Positions 7,628-17,006 of a stretch of DNA of 51,979 nt are shown one piece after another. The translations under genes and the position numbers were made by a program. Below the pieces are notes generated by a model. It saw only the letters and a program-made list of their open reading frames with translations. It was not told where the DNA came from and did not search any database. The stretch is from Deltaproteobacteria bacterium (GTDB lineage: Bacteria > Myxococcota_A > Polyangia > Polyangiales > JADJMO01). The stretch lies in contig JACPFM010000086.1 in the NCBI GenBank assembly GCA_016182965.1, forward strand, positions 1 to 51,979, in the 5' to 3' direction. The stretch's first letter is position 1. Each line of letters starts with the position of its first letter.

Positions 7628-9643
7628 ATGGGCGCGATGGATCTCGGCCGCCGCTTCGACTTCCTGACGCGTCTCGCGGCGCCCTTGCGCGAGGGCGTCC
7701 GCGATCACGACCGCATGCGCGCGGTCTTCGAGAGCGCCTTCGAGTTCGTCGGCCTCCTGTCACCCGACGGCACGCTCCTCGAGGCCAATCGTCGCTCGCT
7801 CGCTTTCATCGGCGCGACCCGCGACGACGTGGTCGGTCGCAAGTTCTGGGACACGCCGTGGTGGACCGAGGGCGAGCGCCCGCGGCTGCGCGAGGCCATC
7901 TCGCGCGCCGCGCGCGGCGAGTTCGTCCGCTTCGAGACCGTGCACGCCGGCGTCGGCGGGAACGTGGCGTCCTTCGACTTCTCGCTGACGCCGATCACCC
8001 GCCGCGGCAGGGTCGTGTTCCTCGTCCCCGAGGGGCGCGACATCACCGAACGCCTGCGCGCCGAGGTCTCGCTCCGCGAGTCCGAAGCCCGGTTCTCGGG
8101 GATCGTGTCGCTCGCCGCCGAGGCGATCGTCTCGATCGACAGGCGCCAGCGCGTCACCCTGTTCAACCGCGGGGCCGAGCGCGTGTTCGGCTACCTCGCC
8201 GGCGAGGTGCTCGGCAGGTCGATCGACATGTTGCTCCCGGCGACCGCCGTCCAGGCCCACCGCGACCACGTCGATGCGTTCGCGCGCGAGCACGTGGGCG
8301 GGCGCTCCGTGCCGCACCAGCGACACGTCATCGGCCGCCGCAAGAGCGGCGAGACGTTCGAGGCCGAGGCGTCCATCTCCAAGATGGAGATCGGCCGCGA
8401 GCCGATCTTCACCGCGGTGCTGCGCGACATCACCGAGCGGAGGCGCCTCGAGCAGACGCAGGAGTTCCTCGCGGCCGCCGGGGCGGTGCTCACCGAGTCG
8501 CTCGATCGGGCCAAGACGCTGCAGCACGTCGCCGATCTCGCCACCCGATGGATCTCCGACGGATGCGTGATCTACCTCACGGCGGCCGACGGCGAGCTCG
8601 ATCCGGCGGCGATCAGCCACCGCGATCCGGTCAAGCTGCGCGCTTTGCAGGACACGCTCGCGCGCTATCCGGTCCGCGGCAACGAGGAGGGCGCCACGCT
8701 GATCCTCCGCAGCGGGACCTCGGTCGTCCTGCCGGAGTTCCCCGACGAGATCGTGCGCGGGATCGCGCGCGACGAGACCCACCTGCAGCTGATCCGCGCG
8801 CTCGACATCCGGTCGTACGTCGGCGTCGCGCTGCAGGGGCCGAAGGGCATCCTCGGCGTGATCACGATCTTCTCGGGCGAGGCGTCGCGTCGCCTCGGCG
8901 AGCACGAGCGGCTCACCACCGAGGAGCTCGCGCGCCGCACGGTGATGGCCATCGAGAACGCGCGCCTCTACGAGGCCGCGCAGCGGGCCACGGGCGCGCG
9001 CGACGACGTGCTCGGGGTCGTCGCGCACGACCTGCGCAGCCCGCTCAACGGCATCGTGCTGAACGCGCGCCTCTTGCGGCGGCAGCACGATCCCGAGGCG
9101 GTCGAGGCGATCCTCCACGCGGCGAGCCGCATGAGCTACCTGATCGGCGATCTGCTCGACGTCGTCCAGATCGAGGCGGGGCAGCTCGCGATCCGCTGCG
9201 ATCGGCAGCCGGCGGCGGCCCTCGTGGCCGAGGCGCTCACCGAGGCGATGCCGCTCGCGCACGATCACGCGCTGGTCTCGGCGGCGGGCGACGCGCTGCC
9301 CGACGTGTTCTGCGATCGCGCGCGCGTGCTCCAGGTGTTCTCGAACCTGATCGGCAACGCGCTGAAGTTCACCCCGGTCGGCGGCAAGATAACCGTCGGC
9401 GCCGCGGCCGAGCCCGATGCCGTCCGCTTCTGGGTGAAAGACGAGGGGTCGGGCATCTCCCCCGAGCAGCGCGAGCGCGTGTTCAACAGGTTCTGGCAGG
9501 CGGCCAAGGGCGATCGCCGCGGCGCAGGGCTAGGCCTGCCGATCTCTCGCGGCATCGTCGAGGCCCACGCGGGAGCGCTGTGGCTCGAGGACGACACGAC
9601 GCGCGGGAGCACGTTCTGCTTCCGCATCCCGCGCGCGCCGTGA
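7628..9643 (+). CDS. Orphan sensor histidine kinase, PAS-PAS-GAF-HisKA-HATPase
   Basis: 671 residues with no membrane segment, so a cytosolic sensor. Order: PAS 1 (~30-145, FVGLLSPDGTLLEANR), PAS 2 (~150-280, AEAIVSIDRRQRVTLFNRGAE), each ending in the usual DITER motif, a GAF domain (~290-450), then HisKA with the phospho-acceptor His467 in VVAHDLRSPLNGI, and an ATPase domain with N box (SNLIGNALKFTP), G1 (VKDEGSGISPE), F box (NRFWQA) and G2 (GAGLGLPIS). A ggagg sits 5 bases before the ATG. No response regulator gene is adjacent, so its partner is elsewhere. The signal is unknown. Confidence 0.92.
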   Translation: MGAMDLGRRFDFLTRLAAPLREGVRDHDRMRAVFESAFEFVGLLSPDGTLLEANRRSLAFIGATRDDVVGRKFWDTPWWTEGERPRLREAISRAARGEFVRFETVHAGVGGNVASFDFSLTPITRRGRVVFLVPEGRDITERLRAEVSLRESEARFSGIVSLAAEAIVSIDRRQRVTLFNRGAERVFGYLAGEVLGRSIDMLLPATAVQAHRDHVDAFAREHVGGRSVPHQRHVIGRRKSGETFEAEASISKMEIGREPIFTAVLRDITERRRLEQTQEFLAAAGAVLTESLDRAKTLQHVADLATRWISDGCVIYLTAADGELDPAAISHRDPVKLRALQDTLARYPVRGNEEGATLILRSGTSVVLPEFPDEIVRGIARDETHLQLIRALDIRSYVGVALQGPKGILGVITIFSGEASRRLGEHERLTTEELARRTVMAIENARLYEAAQRATGARDDVLGVVAHDLRSPLNGIVLNARLLRRQHDPEAVEAILHAASRMSYLIGDLLDVVQIEAGQLAIRCDRQPAAALVAEALTEAMPLAHDHALVSAAGDALPDVFCDRARVLQVFSNLIGNALKFTPVGGKITVGAAAEPDAVRFWVKDEGSGISPEQRERVFNRFWQAAKGDRRGAGLGLPISRGIVEAHAGALWLEDDTTRGSTFCFRIPRAP

Positions 9644-9649
9644 GCGAGG

Positions 9650-10720
9650 CTACTTCGCCTCGACCTTGACCGAGCCCTTCACGCTGCCGCTCGCGCCGCC
9701 CCCCTTGGGGTCGACGGGGTGCGCGAGATCGAAGGGCGGCGGCGTGTTCGGATCGCAGTTGGGCCCGAACCCGTCGGCCTTGAACCTGTACTTGAGCGAG
9801 CCGCTGCCCTTGTCGGTCTTCGCCTCGATGGTGACCTCGTGCTCGCCGGCGCGCGAAGGCGTGCAGTACGACAGGAGGTAGTAGCGCTGCGTGACGCCCT
9901 CGATGCGCGTGGCGATCTTGTCGAACGCCAACTGCGTCTTGTTCGGATCGGCCTCGAGCACGGTGCCGCTCTTGCCGATCTCGTCGAGCTTGCTGTCCTT
10001 CATCTCGGCGCCGACGCCGATGGCGTAGATCTCGAAGTCCTTGTGCTTGTCGTCGGAGATGGCCTTCTTCATGTCGTCGCGCGACACGCGGTTGGCGCGG
10101 TCGGTGCCGTCGGTGAAGACGACGAGCGTGCCGAACTTCAGCGGCTTGGGCTCGGCGTCGAGCGCCTTGCGCAGGACCTTGAGCCCCTCGACGACCGCGC
10201 CGTGCAGGTTGGTCGACGGGTCCTTCGGCTTGAAGGTGGTGAGCTTGTCGAGCCCGCCCTGCGCCGCGCTGCCGGACTCGGTGAACGGCACGATGCCGGT
10301 GAGCTCGGGCGAGCCGTCGAACGCGGCGACGGCGACCTTCTGATGCTTGCCGACCTTGGCGGTGAACTTCGACGCAGCGTCGACCACCGCCGGCGCGCTC
10401 TTCGACTCGACGATCGAGCCGGACATGTCGACGAGCAGGAGCGTGTAGTGCGCGGCCGCGACCGTCGGGTTGAGGATGGTCTGCTTGCTCTCGTACTCGC
10501 TGACCTTCTGGCCGTCCTCGTAGATGACGAACTTGTCGGCCGTGAGCCCGGGCACCGGCTCGCCGCTGCTCGTGTCGACCGCGAAATACACCGCGACGTT
10601 GCTCGGCTTCGCGGCGCTCTGGTTGACCAGCCTCAGCTTGAGCCCCCCACCGCAGCCGATGGCGACACCGAGGGCGACGACCGCGAAGGCGAGCTTGGAG
10701 CGAATGGTTCGGAGAAGCAT
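9650..10720 (-). CDS. VWA-domain lipoprotein
   Basis: 356 residues. Lipoprotein signal (KLAFAVVALGVA, lipobox IGCG), a beta-type N-terminal region ending in a DGQKVSEYESKQ stretch, then a von Willebrand factor A domain with MIDAS motif DMSGS (in LLLVDMSGSI), the threonine in STNLHGAV and the aspartate in VVFTDGTDRANR. VWA domains bind metal-dependent ligands; the partner is unknown. The C-terminus is Gly/Ser/Lys-rich. Its end lies 6 bp from the end of the histidine kinase gene, on the opposite strand. Divergent from the HelD-like gene. Confidence 0.85.
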   Translation of the reverse strand: MLLRTIRSKLAFAVVALGVAIGCGGGLKLRLVNQSAAKPSNVAVYFAVDTSSGEPVPGLTADKFVIYEDGQKVSEYESKQTILNPTVAAAHYTLLLVDMSGSIVESKSAPAVVDAASKFTAKVGKHQKVAVAAFDGSPELTGIVPFTESGSAAQGGLDKLTTFKPKDPSTNLHGAVVEGLKVLRKALDAEPKPLKFGTLVVFTDGTDRANRVSRDDMKKAISDDKHKDFEIYAIGVGAEMKDSKLDEIGKSGTVLEADPNKTQLAFDKIATRIEGVTQRYYLLSYCTPSRAGEHEVTIEAKTDKGSGSLKYRFKADGFGPNCDPNTPPPFDLAHPVDPKGGGASGSVKGSVKVEAK

Positions 10721-10785
10721 CGAGACGAGATGGTACCGCGGCGGCTTTGCGATCGCGCGAAAACCGGGTAGGCAGTCCGACTGCC

Positions 10786-13410
10786 TTGAGCGACCCCGCC
10801 GACAAGCCCGACGGCGAACTCCCCTCGACCGTCCGTGACGAGCAGAAGGTGCTCGATCGCGTCCTCGAATCCCTGCGCGCGCGCATTCGCCGAGCCGACA
10901 GGCGCGACTACGACGCCGAGCTCATCACCTTGCGCGACCAGCTCGCCGAAGCGCGACTCGAGGACGCGCCCCCGCTGATCGCGCAGATGGAGCGCCTGCA
11001 GGCGGTCGCTGCGCGGAGGCAGGAGGTGCCCGACGTCACCATCGACGCCCGTTCCCCCTACTTCGCCCACCTGCGCCTGAAGGAGGAGGGACGGGTGCGT
11101 GACGTGTGCCTCGGCCGCGGCACCTACCTCGACCCGGAGCACGGGGTGCGCGTGGTCGACTGGCGCAACGCGCCCGTGAGCCGGATCTACTACCGCTACC
11201 AGGAAGGCGAGGCGTACGAGGAGTCCTTCGGCGATCGTCAGGTCGACGGCGAGGTGCTCGTCCGTCGCGACGTCACCATCGTCGACGGTCAGCTGATGCG
11301 CATCGGCGCCTCCGAGGCGACGTACGTCCGCGGCAAGCAAGGTTGGCGCGCGCTTCCGCGCCGCGCGACGATGCTCGCGGGCGGGCAGGGTACGGCCGTG
11401 CTCCCGAACCAGCAGCACGGCGTGCTCGGCGCAGGCATGGGCGAGGAGGGGCTCGGTCGCCGCGACCGGTTCCTCCCCGAGATCGCCGCGCTCCTCGACC
11501 CCAAGCAGTTCGAGGCGATCTCGCGGCCGGCCGCGGGCGTCGTGGTCATCCAGGGCGGCGCCGGCAGCGGCAAGACCACCATCGGTCTGCACCGCATCGC
11601 GTACCTCGCATACCAGGCCCCGAAGCGCTTCACGCCCGACCGCGTCATCGTGGTCGTCCCGAGCAAGGCGCTCGCGAGCTACACCTCGCGCGTGCTGCCG
11701 TCGCTCGACGTGCCGCACGTGCCGGTCGTCACGCTGTCCGAGTGGCAGCGCGACGCCCGCATCCGCGCGCTGCCGTCGTTGCCCACCCGGGTCACCGACG
11801 AGACGCCGCTGGCCGCCGTGAAGCTGAAGAAGCACCCCGGCCTGCTCGCAGCGCTCGAGCGCAAGGTCGACGAGCTGGCCGCGTCGGTCGACGCGGAGCT
11901 GCGCCAGGTGTGCGAGACGGCCCCGCCGAACGTCGCGCGGCCGATCCTCGCCGCGTGGGACGTGCTCGCTCCGAGCGCGCTCTCCGCGCGCGCCGCGGGC
12001 GTCCGCAAGTGGATGCACGGCACGTTGCCGCTGCCGGTCGGCGCGCCGCCGCCGGCGTCGGGGCCGCGGATCGCCATCGATCACACGCTCGTGCGCCTGC
12101 AGCGCAGAACGAAGGACGTCGTGTCGATGTGGGCCGACCTGCTCACCGATCGCACCATCCTCGACGCGATCGCCGCGGCGCCGACGCCGAACGGCCTTTC
12201 GCCGCTCGGGCGCGCCGACGTCGAGGAGGCGCACCGGTGGTGCACGCGGCGCTGCGAGGCCGTGCTGCACGCGCTCGGAATGGGCGACGAAGAGAAGAAG
12301 CGCCCCGAAGAGGCCGCGCCCGACCGCGAGCGGGCCGAGCTTCGCGACGAGCGCCGTGACGCGTTCGACGAGGAGGGCGAGCCGCCGCCGAGCGGCCGCA
12401 CCAGCGGCGACGAAGGCGGCCGCGTGCTCGACGTCGACGCCGAGGTCCCTCGCGGAAGGCGCCGCCCGTCGGTCGACGACGATCTCCGCCCCGCGTACCG
12501 CGACGACGACGACGAGTCGCGCGGCCACGACGACGACGCATCGCGCCCGAAGGTGGGCATCGACAACCGGCCGGTCGACGAGGACGAGGAGCTCGGGCCC
12601 GCGCTCGACGCCGAGGACGACGCGATCTTCCTCCGGCTGCACCAGCGCCTGCGCGGTCCGCTGCGCGGCAAGGGCAAGACGCTCGTGCAGTACGAGCACG
12701 CCTTCATCGACGAGGTGCAGGACTGCGCCTCGATCGACCTCAAGGTGCTCGTCGAGTGCGTGCACGTGCTCAACGGCGAGCGCTCGATGACCCTGGCGGG
12801 CGACGTGGCCCAGCGCCTCACCCTCGACGTCGGCCTCGGCGAGTTCGCCCCGGCGCTCGAGGCGCTCGGTCTGCCGCACGTCGAGGTCGAGCCGCTGCAG
12901 ATCGGCTACCGCTCGACGCGTCAGGTCCTCGAGCTCGCGCGCGAGGTGCTCGGCCCGCTCGCGCCCGAGGTGCCGCCGATCGCCACGCGCGACGGCGCCC
13001 CGATCGAGCGCCATCGCTTCCACGATCAGGGCACCGCGGCGGCCTTCCTCGCGGCGGTGCTGCGCGAGCTGTTCGCGCGCGAGAGCATGGCGAGCGTCGC
13101 GCTGATCACGCGCTACGCCTGGCAGGCCGACGTCTACTGGGACGTGCTGTCGCAGAGCGAGGTCCCCAACCTCCGCCGCGTGCGCGTGCAGGACTTCCCG
13201 TTCAAGCCGGGCGTCGACCTGACCGACGTGCGGCAGGTGAAGGGGCTCGAGTGGGACTACGTCGTCCTCCTCGACGTCAACGCCCAGAGCTATCCCGCCG
13301 AGGACGACGCGCGGCACCTGCTGCACATCGCGGCGACCCGCGCCGCCCATCAGCTGTGGCTGGTGGCCACCGGCGAGCCCTCGCCGATCGTCGGCGGGTG
13401 GGACGAGTAG
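10786..13410 (+). CDS. HelD-like superfamily 1 ATPase (RNA polymerase recycling type)
   Basis: About 874 residues. The N-terminus is a charged helical segment (TVRDEQKVLDRVLESLRARI), followed by the VDWRNAPVSRIYY motif typical of HelD-family proteins. Walker A GGAGSGKTT lies near residue 257 and Walker B DEVQD near 642, with SF1 C-terminal motifs QVKGLEWDYVV and IAATRAAHQLWL. HelD proteins pull stalled RNA polymerase off DNA and release sigma or inhibitors. Between the two halves of the ATPase (~residues 500-612) lies an Asp/Arg-rich low-complexity insert not typical of the family. The start is uncertain: TTG at 10786 is chosen, and a TTG at 10747 is also open. Confidence 0.82.
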   Translation: MSDPADKPDGELPSTVRDEQKVLDRVLESLRARIRRADRRDYDAELITLRDQLAEARLEDAPPLIAQMERLQAVAARRQEVPDVTIDARSPYFAHLRLKEEGRVRDVCLGRGTYLDPEHGVRVVDWRNAPVSRIYYRYQEGEAYEESFGDRQVDGEVLVRRDVTIVDGQLMRIGASEATYVRGKQGWRALPRRATMLAGGQGTAVLPNQQHGVLGAGMGEEGLGRRDRFLPEIAALLDPKQFEAISRPAAGVVVIQGGAGSGKTTIGLHRIAYLAYQAPKRFTPDRVIVVVPSKALASYTSRVLPSLDVPHVPVVTLSEWQRDARIRALPSLPTRVTDETPLAAVKLKKHPGLLAALERKVDELAASVDAELRQVCETAPPNVARPILAAWDVLAPSALSARAAGVRKWMHGTLPLPVGAPPPASGPRIAIDHTLVRLQRRTKDVVSMWADLLTDRTILDAIAAAPTPNGLSPLGRADVEEAHRWCTRRCEAVLHALGMGDEEKKRPEEAAPDRERAELRDERRDAFDEEGEPPPSGRTSGDEGGRVLDVDAEVPRGRRRPSVDDDLRPAYRDDDDESRGHDDDASRPKVGIDNRPVDEDEELGPALDAEDDAIFLRLHQRLRGPLRGKGKTLVQYEHAFIDEVQDCASIDLKVLVECVHVLNGERSMTLAGDVAQRLTLDVGLGEFAPALEALGLPHVEVEPLQIGYRSTRQVLELAREVLGPLAPEVPPIATRDGAPIERHRFHDQGTAAAFLAAVLRELFARESMASVALITRYAWQADVYWDVLSQSEVPNLRRVRVQDFPFKPGVDLTDVRQVKGLEWDYVVLLDVNAQSYPAEDDARHLLHIAATRAAHQLWLVATGEPSPIVGGWDE

Positions 13411-13508
13411 CGTCACGAAGGTGTGACGGTTTCGTACACCTGCGGCGAGACTTTTCGCTCGCGACGATCGCGACGTGCAGTTTCGCGATCTCGTGCGAAC
13501 CTCGTGCG

Positions 13509-14210
13509 ATGCGCGTTCGCTTCTCTGCCTTCTTCGCGGTCTGCCTCTCGCTCGCCGCCGGCTGTTCGGGCGTGTTGGACGAGCCCTCCGCCGTCGTCGA
13601 CGACGACGCGGCGGCGACCGAAGAGGACACCGGCACCGGCGGACCCGACGAAGACGCCTCCGGCGACGCACCCCTCGCGGACGGCGGCGCGAAGGCCGAC
13701 ACCGCCGTCGCCGACGCGAAGCCTCCCGCCGACACCGGCACGGTGGTCACCGACTCGGGCGCGAGCGGCGACTGGCCCGCCGCGTACGCCACCTTCGAGC
13801 AGCAGGTCCTCGAGGAGACGAACAAGCGCCGCGCGCTCGGCGCCGATTGCCGCACCGGCGGCAAGTTCGGACCGGCGAAGCCCCTGGTGATGCACCCGCT
13901 GCTGCAGGCGGCCGCGCGCAAACACAGCAAGGACATGGCGCTGAACAACTTCTTCGCGCACACGAACCTCGCGGGCCTGTCGCCCTTCGATCGCATGAAG
14001 GCCGAGGGCTACAAGGGCACGACGATGGGCGAGAACATCGCCGCCGGCAACTCGACCGCCGCCGCGACCGTCCAGCAGTGGATGAACAGCGACGGGCACT
14101 GCGCGAACATCATGAGCGCGAAGTACACGCAGCTCGGCGTCGGGTACTGGTACAGCGCGACGTCGAAGTACCGGCACTACTGGACGCAGAACTTCGGGGC
14201 GGGGGGCTGA
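13509..14210 (+). CDS. CAP/SCP-domain lipoprotein
   Basis: 233 residues. Signal SAFFAVCLSLA with lipobox AAGC, a ~60-residue Asp/Ala/Thr/Pro linker, then a CAP (SCP/PR-1) domain: EETNKRRALGADC at the start of helix 1, LQAAARKHSKDM, FFAHTNLAGLSPFDRM with the conserved His, GENIAAG, and a conserved HCANIM and LGVGYWY at the end. The first and third CAP signature residues (His, Glu, His) are present. The linker is of the same style as that in the first gene of the window. The role is unknown; CAP proteins are secreted, calcium- or ligand-binding proteins. It ends before the inverted heptamer arrays. Confidence 0.85.
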   Translation: MRVRFSAFFAVCLSLAAGCSGVLDEPSAVVDDDAAATEEDTGTGGPDEDASGDAPLADGGAKADTAVADAKPPADTGTVVTDSGASGDWPAAYATFEQQVLEETNKRRALGADCRTGGKFGPAKPLVMHPLLQAAARKHSKDMALNNFFAHTNLAGLSPFDRMKAEGYKGTTMGENIAAGNSTAAATVQQWMNSDGHCANIMSAKYTQLGVGYWYSATSKYRHYWTQNFGAGG

Positions 14211-14265
14211 TCGGGGTCGCCGCGCTCGCGGGCCTCGGCGCTATCGCTGCTCGCGCGCGCCCGGT

Positions 14266-14443
14266 CATCAGTCGTCAGTCTTCAGTCGTCAGCCGAGACG
14301 AGAGCCCATTTCCATGGGTTCCAGGGGACTCCGCCCCTGGTTCGACCTTCGACTTATCGACCTTCGCCCAAGCTCGACGAAAGGTTCACACGCTCTGACG
14401 ACTGACGACTGACGACTGACGACTGACGACTGACGACTGACGA
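14266..14443. repeat. Inverted pair of heptamer arrays between convergent genes
   Basis: At 14266-14292 is a catcagtcgtcag / tcttcagtcgtcag array; at 14395-14443 seven exact ctgacga units follow in the opposite orientation. About 100 bp lie between them, and the two arrays could pair into a long stem. The array ends 3 bp from the stop codon of the minus-strand ligase gene and 56 bp from the stop of the plus-strand CAP gene. Confidence 0.9.
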
Positions 14444-14446
14444 CTC

Positions 14447-15622
14447 TCAGGCCGTCTTCGACGGCGGGGTCGAGGCGTCCATGGGGAGCGGCTCGAGGCC
14501 CTCCATGGTCTCGCGGATCAGGTGGTCGACCACCTTCTTCGGATCCATGCCGCCTTCCTGCCAGATCTTCATCTGACGGTCGGCGCTGGTGCCGTCGCGG
14601 AGGATGCGGGCGACGCCGTTGCGCAGCTCGTCGCGCGTGCCGAGCAGACCCGCCGCTTCGTCGACGAACTCGAGGAGCTCGACGAGCAGCTCGCGGATCG
14701 GCACCTCGGCCTCCTTGCCGAAGTCGATCAGCTTCGCCTCGAGGCCGTAGCGCACGGCGCGCCACTTGTTCTCCTCGATGAGCGCGCGCGAGTAGGGGCG
14801 CCACTGCTGGTTGCGAACGTGCAGGCAGTAGAGCTGCGCCATGATCGCCTGGCACATGCCGGCGATGAGCACGCAGTCCTCGAGGCGCGTGGCCATGTCG
14901 CAGATGCGGATCTCGACCGTGTCGAAGAAGGGGTGGACGCGCACGTCCCACCAGATCTTCTTCGCGTTGTCGATCGAGCCGACTTTCACCAGCAGGTCGG
15001 CGAACGCCTGGAACTGCGAGTAGCTGCGGAACTCGTCGGGGATGCCGGTGCGCGGGAAGCGCTTGAAGACCTCGCAGCGGATCGACTTCAGGCCGCTCTT
15101 GCGCCCGAGCCAGAAAGGCGACGACGTCGAGAGCGTCAAGAGGTGCGGCAGGAAGTAGCGGACCTGGTTGGCCAGGGCCATCGCCACCTCCTTCGACTTG
15201 ATGCCGACGTGGACGTGCAAGCCGAAGATGAGGTTCTCGCGCGCGATGTCCTCGAGCTCGGCGACGAGCGTCGAGTAGCGCTCGTGGGGGACGATGTCCT
15301 GCTTCTTCCAGTCGCTGAACGGGTGGGTGCCGGCGGCGACGATCGCGAGGCCGCTCTTGCGCGCGAGGAGATCGAGGTGCTGTCGCAGCTCGCCGACCTC
15401 GCTCCGCACCTGCGCGATGTCCTTGCAGATGCCGGTGCCGACCTCGACCATCGACTGGTGCATCTCCGGGCGCACGCGCTCGCGCAGCACCGACTTGCCG
15501 CCCTTCTCGAGCAGCTGGCTGACGTACGAGCGCAGCTCGCGCGTCTCCGGGTCGACGATCTGGAACTCCTCCTCGACCCCGAGCGTGAACTGTCCGTCGA
15601 GGACGTTGGCGGGGAGCTTCAC
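14447..15622 (-). CDS. Carboxylate-amine ligase, GCS2 (YbdK-like) family
   Basis: 391 residues from a GTG start. Glutamate-cysteine ligase 2 fold: LGVEEEFQIVDP near the N-terminus (acidic Mg-ATP binding residues), HVHVGI, RCEVFKRFPRTGIP, WWDVRVHPFFDTVEIRICD and a long helical C-terminal part. YbdK-family enzymes form an amide bond between a carboxylate and an amine using ATP; the substrate is often unknown. It is slightly longer than YbdK (~370 residues). It overlaps the upstream ATP-grasp gene by GTGA, so the two are translated together and likely make successive bonds in one pathway. Confidence 0.9.
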   Translation of the reverse strand: MKLPANVLDGQFTLGVEEEFQIVDPETRELRSYVSQLLEKGGKSVLRERVRPEMHQSMVEVGTGICKDIAQVRSEVGELRQHLDLLARKSGLAIVAAGTHPFSDWKKQDIVPHERYSTLVAELEDIARENLIFGLHVHVGIKSKEVAMALANQVRYFLPHLLTLSTSSPFWLGRKSGLKSIRCEVFKRFPRTGIPDEFRSYSQFQAFADLLVKVGSIDNAKKIWWDVRVHPFFDTVEIRICDMATRLEDCVLIAGMCQAIMAQLYCLHVRNQQWRPYSRALIEENKWRAVRYGLEAKLIDFGKEAEVPIRELLVELLEFVDEAAGLLGTRDELRNGVARILRDGTSADRQMKIWQEGGMDPKKVVDHLIRETMEGLEPLPMDASTPPSKTA

Positions 15623-16656
15623 GGCGCACCTCCGGGCAGGACCCCGGGCTTCACGCCGGTGAGCGCCGGCGGCGCGCTCGACGCGATGCGCGGCTGCGCC
15701 TCGCCGGGCGAGGTCGCCCGCATGCCCGGCGACACGTAGCGCGAGAAGCGGTAGTGCTCGCCGAGCGAGGTGCGACCCTCCTTCGCGACCTTCACCGCGA
15801 AGCGCGCCATGTGCTCGACGCACCAATCGAAGTGCGGCTCGAGGACCGACTCCTTCGCCATGTCGGGCGCGGGGTTGGTGAAGTCGATGGCGTACGGCAC
15901 GCCGTCGCGGATGGCGAACTCGACGCTGTTCATGTCGTAGCCGAGCGCGTCGCACAGCTTGAACGCGCCTTCGACGATGGTCTCTTCGAGCGCCTTCGAG
16001 AGGAAGCCTCCGGGCGTGTGCACGTAGCAGCGCCGCTTCGGGTCGTACTTGATCGGCAGGATGTTCTCGCGGCCGATGCAGATGCAGCGCACGTACTCCT
16101 CGAAGTCGATGAACTCCTGGAGCGTCATGACCAGCTGCCCCGAGCGGTCGTAGGCCTCCATCAGCTCCTCGAAGTTCCGGACGACGAAGACGTCGCGCCA
16201 GCCGCCGCCGTCGGCGGGCTTGAGGATGGCCGGGAACCCGACGTACTTCGTGATCGCCTCCCAATCGAGCGGGAACTCGAGGTTCCGCAGGCTCCGGCCC
16301 TTGTCGATCCGGTGCATGTAGTCCTTCTGCGGGAGCATCACCGTGCGCGGGACCGCGACGCCGATCTTGGCGGAGAGCGAGTAGCCGAAGAACTTGTCGT
16401 CGGCGCTCCACCAGAACGGATCGTTGATGACGTAGGCGCCGGAGAGGGCCGCCGCCTTCAGATGGAAGCGGTAATGGGGGATCTCCTGGCTGATCCGGTC
16501 GATGAGGACGCGATACGGGCTCTTCCAGCCCTCGGCGGCCGTGCCGCCGATCTTCGCGTACTCCGCCACGACGCCCGACTCGCGATTCACACGCTCGATG
16601 AAGGCCGGCGGGAAGGAGTTCTCCATCCCGACGAGCAGCCCGATTCGTTCCGGCAT
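15619..16656 (-). CDS. ATP-grasp family ligase
   Basis: 345 residues. ATP-grasp signs: VGFPAILKPADGGGWRDVF (lysine for phosphate, Gly-rich loop), LQEFIDFEEYVRC (adenine-binding and acidic residues), and the metal-binding tail EFAIRDGVPYAIDFTNPAPDM (Glu, Asp, Asn). The N-terminal third (LLVGMENSFPPAFIERVN) is a nucleotide-fold preATP-grasp region. The C-terminal ~50 residues are an Ala/Pro-rich tail. ATP-grasp ligases form an acyl phosphate and then an amide or thioester. The GTGA junction with the GCS2-type ligase is a known pairing in amidoligase systems. A class I amidotransferase gene lies 350 bp upstream on the same strand. Confidence 0.88.
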   Translation of the reverse strand: MPERIGLLVGMENSFPPAFIERVNRESGVVAEYAKIGGTAAEGWKSPYRVLIDRISQEIPHYRFHLKAAALSGAYVINDPFWWSADDKFFGYSLSAKIGVAVPRTVMLPQKDYMHRIDKGRSLRNLEFPLDWEAITKYVGFPAILKPADGGGWRDVFVVRNFEELMEAYDRSGQLVMTLQEFIDFEEYVRCICIGRENILPIKYDPKRRCYVHTPGGFLSKALEETIVEGAFKLCDALGYDMNSVEFAIRDGVPYAIDFTNPAPDMAKESVLEPHFDWCVEHMARFAVKVAKEGRTSLGEHYRFSRYVSPGMRATSPGEAQPRIASSAPPALTGVKPGVLPGGAP

Positions 16657-17006
16657 GTACGCTTGATCTCCCCGTTGGCACCGACACCCGTGGCACGCGC
16701 GGTCCGATGCTCGTTTCCGCGCGAGGCCTTCGAGCCGATGCTCGCTTGCACGTCGCTGGATGTCGAGATCGTCCCCGCCCCGGGCGCGCCGTCCTCTACC
16801 CCGCCGCGAGAGCCGTCACAACCGTCCGAGCCTCCGGACCGCGGGAGCGGCCGACTCCCCGGGGGGGCGCCCGGCCGCCGGCGTGCTCGTCGCGCTGCTG
16901 GAGCCCCGCTCCCATGCGGGAAATCCCGCGTCTAGCGAGCTCGGCCATGGCTCGAAGGCGGCGCCGCGACGGCCTCGAGCCGCTCCACCGACGCCGAGAG
17001 ACCGGC
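16657..17006. other. 350-bp gap between ATP-grasp gene and amidotransferase gene
   Basis: No convincing gene on either strand. The region is very GC-rich with runs such as ccccgggggggcgcc near 16857 and no heptamer or REP repeats. It must hold the promoter for the ligase pair unless transcription reads through from the amidotransferase gene. Confidence 0.5.

Noticed and set aside
10633..13671. Long minus-strand frame of about 1012 codons opposite the HelD-like gene
   Set aside because: Antisense shadow; composition dominated by Arg, Val, Asp, His and no domain, whereas the plus strand carries Walker motifs.
14395..14443. Heptamer arrays as a CRISPR array
   Set aside because: Units are contiguous 7-mers with no unique spacers and no cas genes nearby.
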